In this document: positions 57,328-64,000 of the stretch, piece after piece
Position numbering within the stretch: position 1 is the first letter of the stretch
Layout: each line of letters starts with the position of its first letter
From: Nematostella vectensis
Lineage: Eukaryota > Cnidaria > Anthozoa > Actiniaria > Edwardsiidae
Assembly (NCBI RefSeq): GCF_932526225.1
Contig: NC_064037.1
Location: 17,646,471-17,710,470, forward strand
DNA length: 64,000 nucleotides
Reading direction: 5' to 3'
Program-made: the position numbers and the translations under genes
The notes under the pieces: generated by a model
What the model saw: the letters and a program-made list of their open reading frames with translations, nothing else
What the model was told of the DNA's origin: nothing
The model's database searches: none

Positions 57328-58035
57328 CGACAACTGTTATAGCGGAGCCAGCGCGGCCGCGCGCGAAGCTCCATAGGTATAGAGAAATGGTATATAACTA
57401 TGCGTCTCAGTTTTTTTGGTCATTGCGCGGGTACCCTGTGGTGTCGCCTGCCCGTGCAGCCAGCTAGCAGCCAGCACAATTTGCAATAACTTAGCAAAAC
57501 GCCACCTTAGTGAAATAATTATACAAGAATATATTTTAGCACTTTCCGAGAATGCTACATACTTAATAAAACCCCGAAAGTTGCATCAAAACTTACAATT
57601 ATTTTGTTTTTAGTGTTTTTGTATTTACACTCACGGGAACCCTGCGTCTAATTTTTCCCGCGTTTTGCTCTTCTAACTCGCGGCCGACACCGTGACTTGA
57701 TAAAGTTTTTGCATTATTTTTGTCGTGGCTATAGCCAAGAAAGAAATTCGACACATCTTAACACTTTTATAATAAAAAGACGTACAAACGATGGATGGAA
57801 GGACAAAGGATGGGTTTGGAAAAAGTAGGTAAGTAAGACGTCAATTTTATAAACTTCGTCGGAGCTATGAAACACTCTGATATATTTCTAGCACTTAAAG
57901 CCATGATGGGATGTTGATGTTCTATAATACCTAGTTCCTAACTAGTAATTCAGCTAGTTTGTTCATACATTATCCCATAAAAAGGATAGAAATTGTGCGA
58001 TTGATTGTTCGTAAACAAACGTCGCGTTTGTTTTA
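57328..58035 (+). repeat. Paralogous promoter/first-exon segment, copy A
   Basis: Homologous to 60163-60960. Shared landmarks are TAGCGGAGCCAGCGCGGCCG, TATAGAGAAATGGTAT, GTTTTTTTGGTCATTGCGCG, GGTACCCTG, CGAGAATGCTA and ACGGGAACCCTGCGTCT. Near 57791 lies a short ATG frame (MDGRTKDGFGK) followed by GTAGGTAAGTAAG, a tandem donor. It looks like a duplicated 5' UTR plus first coding exon. Confidence 0.65.
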
Positions 58036-58059
58036 GAAAATGTTGTTATTTCTTTGCTT

Positions 58060-59068
58060 TTAACACATTGATCCCTCAACCGGCCTGTACCGGCTTTGGG
58101 AAGTACCCACAACCCAAAAAAATTCATAAATGCAAACTAAACACAACAAGATGAAGATACTCAGGCATCAGTCTAAGGGATAAATGGTCTTGAAGATATG
58201 CATCCAACCAAGGTGTTGGCAACTACTCTTAAGCCAAATAATAGCACAGGTTCTTTGACAAATCTCAAATCGAACAAGGAGAGAAAAGCAGAATCACCCC
58301 TCTCAATAAAACGGTCAAAATACCACACAAGGGAGAGAGATCAGCAAACACAGCTAAAGACACAAATAGATACCTTTATTCTGATCCTCCAGGTTCATTT
58401 TCATGGCCTCAAAACACAATGTCCATTCCTTGAAGGATTGTACAACCACGAAAATATCTTTACGTATTGCAAAGCATTCTGGGAGATCCAGGGGAAAATT
58501 CACGAGGGGAGGGCCAGTCAACACTCCTCTCCCCAAAGTCAGATGGTTTTTTATAAGTCTTTTCACCCCGAAGCCAAACAAATCAATTCCAGGTCATACA
58601 GACCCAGAATAGCAGTGTAAACAATTTTGGAATCAATTTGGTTTCAGAAAAGACAGCATTTAGGAGAGCTGTGGTGATTCATTAGAAAATTATTTTCTCT
58701 TCCAGGCAAAGCCAAACAAGAAAAAATCATCATGAATCCACCTTTGCTTGCAAATATACATAAGCAAAGCACTCAATTATGCCCCAAAAGACTTCATGAT
58801 GTCTTGGGACACTTTCCTAATATGCTCATAGCTGTATTTTTGATGAAAAATACAAGCAACCATCAACTTGTGCTGGCTTCAGCACAACAACGAGGGATTA
58901 AAAGTGGGGACCGCAAAGCACTGTTGGAAAGCTTGGATACCGCTGACTAGGTGCAGCTGTGTTTAACTTTGACGGGCTGTATAAAACTCTGAATAGGGGG
59001 AGGTATCTGTATTCAGTCTGTTTTTTTTGTAAATTCAGCTCAAAAATAGCCAGGAGTCAATGAGTTAA
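58060..59068 (+). mobile_element. TTAA-flanked piggyBac-like non-autonomous element, copy 2
   Basis: The ends are TTAA-CACATTGATCCCTCAACC and AGGAGTCAATGAG-TTAA. It matches the element at 21126-22071 along its length, in the opposite orientation, including GATGAAGATACTCAGGCATC and ATGAATCCACCTTTGCTTGC. Frames are broken relative to that copy, so no protein is claimed. Confidence 0.78.
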
Positions 59069-59509
59069 TTCATTCAAGAAGTTAAGAAATCTTAAGCTTT
59101 TTATGGGATAACTTTTTAACTGTAAATAAAGAACGATTTCTTATCTGGGGTTTTTTCATGTCTTTTTCACAAAAATATATCTTGAATATCCCAGCTCAAC
59201 GTTTTCATACAACATCTCAAAACTCCCATCTCTTCAATTTTCATAGAAAACGAAAGTCAGCTTTTTGTTGGGAGCATTTAGTTCGATACCTATAGTTTTA
59301 CTTCTACAGTTTTTCCTAAGAAAAAGGTCAGAAGGCAATTCAACCTCTGGCTCATTAGCCCATAAAAACAGACTTCATCAAGGTTCTATTTTAAAGGTTA
59401 CTTGGAATTATTTTTAATTTAAGGTTTATCAATTAGGTTTTGTGCAGCATAACATTTATATCTAAGTATTCTTCCATAACGTTTTGTCACTGTTCTCCAA
59501 TTTTTTCAG

Positions 59510-59589
59510 GCGAATCCCAACTCAAGCAAGCTGCCAGCTTTAAAGGCATGATGCTAGGGCAGGATGTATTCATCAATACAGCTAAGTAA
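59510..59589 (+). CDS. Orphan terminal exon of an unrecognised gene
   Basis: After a pyrimidine tract and TTTTTTCAG, a phase-1 exon would read ESQLKQAASFKG, MMLGQDVFINTAK and stop at TAA. AATAAAATAAA follows at about 59648. The acceptor, short open exon and poly(A) signal make a consistent last exon. I do not recognise the protein. Splicing the tandem donor near 57825 to it would give a 37-residue product, with other exons possible in between, but this is not proven. Confidence 0.35.
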
Positions 59590-59654
59590 CAAAAAGATAT
59601 ATAATAGTTACAAATGAAAACCTTTTTATAAAAAAATGAACCAGGCTAATAAAA

Positions 59655-60160
59655 TAAACTAAAAGTAGTCAGAAACTTTATTCTTTATTCTATTTCCACC
59701 AGTTATACTGGTGCGGAAGGCACAACAGAGCTAGGCTCCAATTCAAGTGCCCCCTTGAGTGTATTGTTAGTAAGCATTGTAAGCACTGTCACTGGGGATG
59801 GTCACTGCCAGAGGGTTTATTGCGTCCCCAGTGGTTCTTTTACAAGAGTGGTTAGAGTGGTTTATTTCATTCACCCTTTGACAAAGTGGCTGATACAAAA
59901 CACTGACCAACATTGGCCCTTATTGCAAATTGACTGAATGGTTTTCTAGTAAAAAAAATATTGTGGGTTTTGTGAGCAATCTACTTTTCGAATAGCTGAT
60001 GTGAATACAGCTCAATACTTAGGAATCTGAGATGATATTTGCAAAAATCAACATAATAATAATAATAAATATAATTTAGCACTGTACATGGAAGTGATGT
60101 GAAATGAAGATATAGCTACCTTTTTTTAACAAACTGCATCTTTTTGTAATGCCACACCAA
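59655..60160. other. No gene seen
   Basis: AT-rich flank. A short open frame near 59755 has no family features. Confidence 0.5.
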
Positions 60161-60162
60161 GC

Positions 60163-60960
60163 CCTATTTTAGCGGAGCCAGCGCGGCCGCAAACCGCGCG
60201 CGGAGCCCCATAATTATAGAGAAATTGTATGTAACTATGCGACTCAGTTTTTTTGGTCATCGCGCGGGTACCCTGTGATGTCGCCCGCCTGCCCGTGGAG
60301 CCAGCACAATTTGCGATGACTTCACAAAAAGTCTCACCAGTAAAATAATTACACATGAAAACACTTTTCCGCTATCCGAGAATGCTAGTGTCTTTATTAA
60401 ACCCCGACAGTTGCATTAAAACTTACAATAATTTGACTTTTAGTCTTTTTGTGTTTTCGTTTTTCACTTACGGGAACCCTGCGTCTGTTATTTTGGCGTG
60501 CTTTAGCCCTAACTCGCAGCCGACACACACCGTATTTTTATGCGAGCATTTCATTTTCAATTTAGTTGCGAGAAACAAAATATATATAATAATAATAATA
60601 CAATATCTTTCACTTCGTCGCGTCAAAGAAAAGACAAACAATAAAACAACAACAACAGGACAGAATTACAATGGAGGAACAAACGTTCGAGTCTGAACAA
60701 GGAGGTAAGTAAGGTTGTATTTTTTAGCGTATAAGTTAAACTAAGTTAAATACGAAATTGCCTCGTTTGTTAGTAGTAGATAAAACTGGTTTTCGATGAA
60801 AAAAACTACAAAACCCTTAAAAGGCGCTTTATTTACTTAAAATCAAATTGAATTAAGTTGTTTATCGATTTTCCCATAAAATGATAGAAATATTGCTCAT
60901 TCAGTCCCGAATTTGGCGATTTTGTTGTTGTCTTTTTCTTCAGCAACAAGCGAAAACGTA
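60163..60960 (+). repeat. Paralogous promoter/first-exon segment, copy B
   Basis: Homologous to 57328-58035. It contains the same GC-rich start with an inverted GCGGCCGC and GCGCGCGGAGCC arrangement. At 60671 it has an ATG frame MEEQTFESEQG followed by a strong donor GGAG-gtaagt at 60705. Confidence 0.65.
60671..60704 (+). CDS. Possible first coding exon (MEEQTFESEQG)
   Basis: ATG followed by 11 codons and a consensus donor gtaagt, in phase 1. The gene it belongs to is unknown. The nearest downstream acceptors, ttcttcag and gttcag before CAACAAG, lie in the duplicated block at 60760-61150, and splicing to the second soon reaches a stop. Confidence 0.3.
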
Positions 60961-61152
60961 TCGTTTGTCAGTAGTAGATAAACCTGTTTTTCCATGAAAA
61001 AAAGCTACAAAACCCTTAAAAGACGCTTTATTTACTTACGTAAAATCAAATTGAATTAGGTTGTTTATCAATTTTCCGATAAAAAGGATAGGAATAACGC
61101 TTATTCAGTCCCGAATTTGGCGATTTTGTTGTCTTTTTGTTCAGCAACAAGA
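60758..61152. repeat. Tandem duplication of about 195 bp, two copies
   Basis: TCGTTTGTTAGTAGTAGATA to TTCAGCAACAAG occurs at about 60763-60950 and again at about 60960-61152, with a few differences. Each copy ends in a pyrimidine tract plus CAG, so the duplication created two alternative acceptors for the donor at 60705. Confidence 0.85.
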
Positions 61153-61169
61153 GGGGGGACTGGGTGGTT

Positions 61170-61600
61170 TCATAGACAGCAGATCAGGGATCGCGTAGAT
61201 GAATAATTAGCAATAATTAGCAATCATCAATCTACGGCGGGCGGGGTTCGGGTAGAAAAGGAATTGGCAGCTCGTACACGACTTTTTGGGGCGGCTGCGC
61301 ACGCAGGCCTGGCGCGCCCCGCGTACACAGCCTCTCGGGGCGACTGCGCATGCAGGCCTGGCGCGCCCCACGTAAGGCCCCCAAGGCCTGGGGTATACCG
61401 TCTGGGGGACTGGGGGGTTTCATAGAAATGCCCGTTCTCCGTATGCCCTAGGGCATAGCCAACGCCCGGGGTATACCGTCTGGGGGCCTCGTGGGAGAGG
61501 GGTCGCTTAAAGCGTTTGCTTAAAGCGCCTAGCGCGCGCCGGGCGGCGCGATGACAGGGTGGCTGGCCCCCCTTGTGTGGTAACATGTGGGAACCTTGCA
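61170..61600. other. GC-rich leader with internal direct repeats
   Basis: A sharp rise in GC compared with everything upstream. It contains two copies of a 55-bp segment with GCGCA(C/T)GCAGGCCTGGCGCG (about 61280-61370) and two copies of GGGGTATACCGTCTGGGGG (about 61390 and 61470). It lies just before the Cys-rich and PolB-like coding region and may be its 5' non-coding part or terminal region. Confidence 0.6.
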
Positions 61601-61643
61601 ATTAGACCCCCGTCTGTCCTGTAGTATACAGAGCATTCGGAGG

Positions 61644-61930
61644 ATGAAGTGCGGAAGAGATTACTGCGGGTGGCTAAAGGTCGGCCATGCAAACACGTGT
61701 GGCCAGAGGTGCATGGACACCTACTGCAAGGTGCACCTCCAAAGGCTCCGTAAGGACAGCCCCCTCCCCGTGCCGTGCAGGATCTGCGGCATAGGGACGC
61801 AGTCGGAGAAGCGGTTGTGCCGCACCTGCAGAGCGAATCGTGTAGGGCAGAGGATGCGCGGCACCGAGAGGCGTGCTCGGGAACGGTTCGCACTCGTCCT
61901 GTCTGACATCGCAGCCCGCGATACGGGCAA
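61644..61930 (+). pseudogene. Cys/His-rich N-terminal segment of the PolB-like element
   Basis: From ATG 61644: MKCGRDYCGWLKVG, NTCGQRCMDTYCKVH, then PCRICGIG and RLCRTCRANRVG. Cys and His spacings suggest two small zinc-binding units, followed by a basic Arg-rich helix. The frame runs out at 61934 and the coding sense resumes in another frame (LETGWHKAYPNIDAYIEEIL) from about 61931, needing one lost base between 61907 and 61931. I have seen similar Cys-rich leaders before PolB-like genes of mobile elements, but cannot confirm a family here. Confidence 0.55.
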
Positions 61931-63410
61931 TTAGAGACTGGGTGGCACAAGGCCTACCCAAACATCGACGCTTACATAGAGGAGATTCTGAATAGCATGC
62001 CTGACAAAGAGGCGCCTGCCGTACTAGCAGGGCTGGTCCAGAACATCCTGGACGAGGACATCCCCGAGGATGTCAAGCACAAGCTGCTTAAGCCGCTCGT
62101 TCCGGCAGAAGCGCGTCGGCGAGAGGCTGACGAAGAGGCCGCGAAGCAGGAGCCGTGCCGCGAGTTCGACCCGCTTCTAAAGCAAAAGGGCCCAGAGGGC
62201 TTAGACCCCGAGAACTACTATTCTCTCTTCGTCGGCGGCGCCCATCTTCGGTTCCCAAGCGTGGATGCCACTCTTCGGGGCCAAGACATAAGCGCCGGTG
62301 TTTACCAGGAGATACGAGATCTTGGTGGAGCAGGAGTCATTGCTCCAAAGCTGGTTATGCGGGGGCCTGATATCAATGACGATGGCTCGGTGTGGTGGGT
62401 CTCGCACGAGCGAGAGTCTCTGCGTTGTTGCCACTGGTGCTCGAGATGGTAGACCCTGACCGGCGTTACAGACTCTTTACGGTCGTTGGTAAGGCCCCCG
62501 CAGAGCCATTGGCGCCAATCACAGAGGAGGAAGGGTGCTCGGAGCACAAGATTGGTGGTTCATTGGTCAAAATAGGGGACCAAATCGCAGTCGGCGCCCT
62601 GGAAGGTATCGATGCGGGTATTTGGGAGAAAGGACGAGAGTACCTCGTTTACGTGAGATACGAGCTTCGCCCTTTACCTGAGCAAAATGGGGAGCCTGGG
62701 CCAATGTTTGAGCGAGAGGGGAGTGACGCCTTCGCTAACTGTGTTGTGAGTTATGTTGCCGACTTCTTGAGGAATCGCAGTACCTCACGTTCACTTGGTC
62801 TAACCAAGACACGAGGCAAGATCCTCGAGCGATTTGACAAAAAGCTGGCTACTACGGGATGCACCAAAGAAGACCTCCTTGAGATGGAAAAGCAGCTCGA
62901 GATAAAGCTAGTAGCCGTGGACGCCCTGGGCAACGTTATGTGGGACTCGGGGAAGTACAAGACTAAGGCGAGGGTCACTATCCCTTGCCACAATAACCAC
63001 GCCTGGGCGGAGCTTCCGACTGAACCACCTGCGATCACGAGCGTCCACGGCCTAGACTTCGAAGCTGAGGGTGAGCTTCGTTCGTTATGTCAGGAGAAGG
63101 CTCTAACCAGTGCCGCCGCAAAAACGCGCGAGGCAAAAGTGCGAGAGGTGCTCATTCGCTTTATAAACAGGGCGATCCCCAGAAGCACGAGGATCTGGCT
63201 ATGCGGGCGCGTTATAGTCACGCACGAAGGCAAACTGTACCGATCGGGACGGGACAGAGTGGCTATCGACAGGGCATTTACAGACGAGACAGGACATGAT
63301 CCTCAATGGCTCCCTGATGATCACCCAGCCTACCAAGAGTACACCGAAGTTACGCACTCGATGGGCGGCGCAATAGGGTATCGTTTCAAGAAGTGGTCCA
63401 AAGAGAGAAC
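61931..63410 (+). pseudogene. Central part of the PolB-like element protein
   Basis: Two frames carry one continuous protein. The first has DAYIEEILNS, VLAGLVQNILDEDIPEDVKH and GSVWWVSHERESLR. From about 62425 the second continues with LLPLVLEMVDPDRRYRLFTV, GSDAFANCVVSYVADFL, a MEKQLEIKLVAVDALGNVMW segment and IPCHNNHAWAEL. There are no stops within either segment and codon use is GC-rich throughout. The Cys-containing NCVVSYV stretch and the HNNHAW motif recall the N-terminal region of some PolB-like proteins. This domain assignment is an inference. Confidence 0.5.
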
Positions 63411-64000
63411 ATCAGGCCAATGCCTCTTAAATACAGGGACGTCTGGCAAGCGGCGCAGGTTGAGTCCAAAGTGTGGAATAGCAAGGAAAACTTAGGGGCG
63501 CAGCCTCATGCGCACATCGACATGCGTGCGGCGTACCTAGGATGCGAGGACAGTGTCTTCGGCGGCGCCTCGGACGCCATTGATCTGGTACGGAAATACG
63601 GCTTCCCTACGAACGTGCATCGTATCGCGGATGTTGCGGGACGGCCATTGAGCCTGGTTCTTCAACTAACCGGGGTCATTCAGCTGACCGAGTGGGAGTT
63701 CTCTGAGGCCTGCCACCCCTACACTTCCGGGAGGGTAGGGCAGCACTTGGAACAAAACGAGGGCTGGATCACTACGCCAGAGCTCAAGGACCTGTTAGAC
63801 TCGGGTGACCTCGTCATGGCCACGGCGAGGGAGGTGTTGTACAGCGTCGGAAAAAGGACTCCATTAGGTTCCCCCACTCCATCGCAAGTAGCGAAGACTC
63901 GCAGTATCCTGAGGGTCGAGATCTCGCTGTCCGTTTTGTAGGCAAGTGCGCTCGCCATGGCGACGAGTCCTGGATCGTAGTTTGCGACCGTGAAGAAGCC
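63400..64000 (+). pseudogene. Family B DNA polymerase-like domain (partial, runs off window)
   Basis: From about 63405 the third frame reads RPMPLKYRDVWQAAQVESKV, then HIDMRAAYLGCE. Its Asp (63519-63521) and Tyr sit like motif A (D-x-x-S-L-Y-P) of family B polymerases. After about 75 residues comes GWITTPELKDLLDSG, like the conserved TPEL segment before motif B. A further shift near 63890 continues as GRDLAVRFVGKC and ESWIVVCDREEA to the window end. Motifs B and C would lie beyond 64000. Viral, organellar or transposon-type (DNA_pol_B_2-like) is the likely class. This is a pattern-based call, not a search result. Confidence 0.5.

Noticed and set aside
61227-61961. Open frames of 95-147 codons on the - strand in GC-rich DNA
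   Set aside because: Long shadow frames are expected at high GC. The + strand has the Cys-rich protein with meaningful spacing.

Overview
This is a stretch of animal nuclear genome. Genes are split by spliceosomal introns, there are CR1/L2-type LINEs and small DNA transposons, and introns are filled with minisatellites. The protein set (hnRNP L, VKOR, an NFATC2IP/RAD60-type SUMO-like protein, an ENPP) fits any metazoan. The LINEs with 2A-like peptides, the compact genes and the overall composition suggest a cnidarian, most likely an anthozoan close to sea anemones. That placement is an inference from style, not a database match.

Layout. (1) 1-22559, + strand: most of an hnRNP L orthologue. 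Twenty exons are visible, from the second half of RRM1 to the stop codon; the 5' exons lie upstream of the window. All junctions join in frame to give 633 residues plus stop. Two of its introns carry U12-type signals, one AT-AC and one GT-AG. Its introns also hold a fold-back element, a degenerate hammerhead-like dimer, a TTAA-flanked piggyBac-like element and several minisatellites, one of them about 5.4 kb long. (2) 22560-27382: no gene recognised. (3) 27383-30730, - strand: a nearly complete CR1/L2-type LINE with one frameshift and a 2A-like motif. (4) 32450-33736, +: an intact intronless ENPP-family gene. (5) 35074-40030, -: a complete six-exon gene for an NFATC2IP-like protein with two SUMO-like domains (328 aa). 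Its last intron is filled by about 37 copies of a 61-bp repeat that duplicates the end of the preceding exon together with its splice sites. (6) 40548-51371, +: a complete three-exon VKOR gene (161 aa), divergent from the previous gene. Its introns carry 31-bp, 22-bp and 19-bp satellites, the last about 7.5 kb with higher-order duplications. (7) 52100-56340, +: a decayed second LINE, also with a 2A-like motif, interrupted by a hAT-like element with an 8-bp target duplication and ending in an (ATTGT)n tail. (8) 56640-61150: minisatellites, a tRNA-like Pol III promoter, two paralogous promoter/first-exon segments, another piggyBac-like element and an orphan terminal exon. (9) 61170-64000 (end), +: GC-rich DNA unlike its surroundings, encoding a Cys-rich N-terminal segment followed by what looks like a viral or mobile-type family B DNA polymerase. 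It is broken by four frameshifts, all in the same direction, and continues past the window.

The host genes do not form a pathway. The NFATC2IP-like and VKOR genes share a roughly 0.5-kb divergent promoter interval, and the ENPP and NFATC2IP-like genes converge on nearly palindromic poly(A) signals. The best leads are the exon-boundary minisatellite, the two U12 introns, the satellites that begin inside a piggyBac-like element, and the PolB-like GC-rich element.
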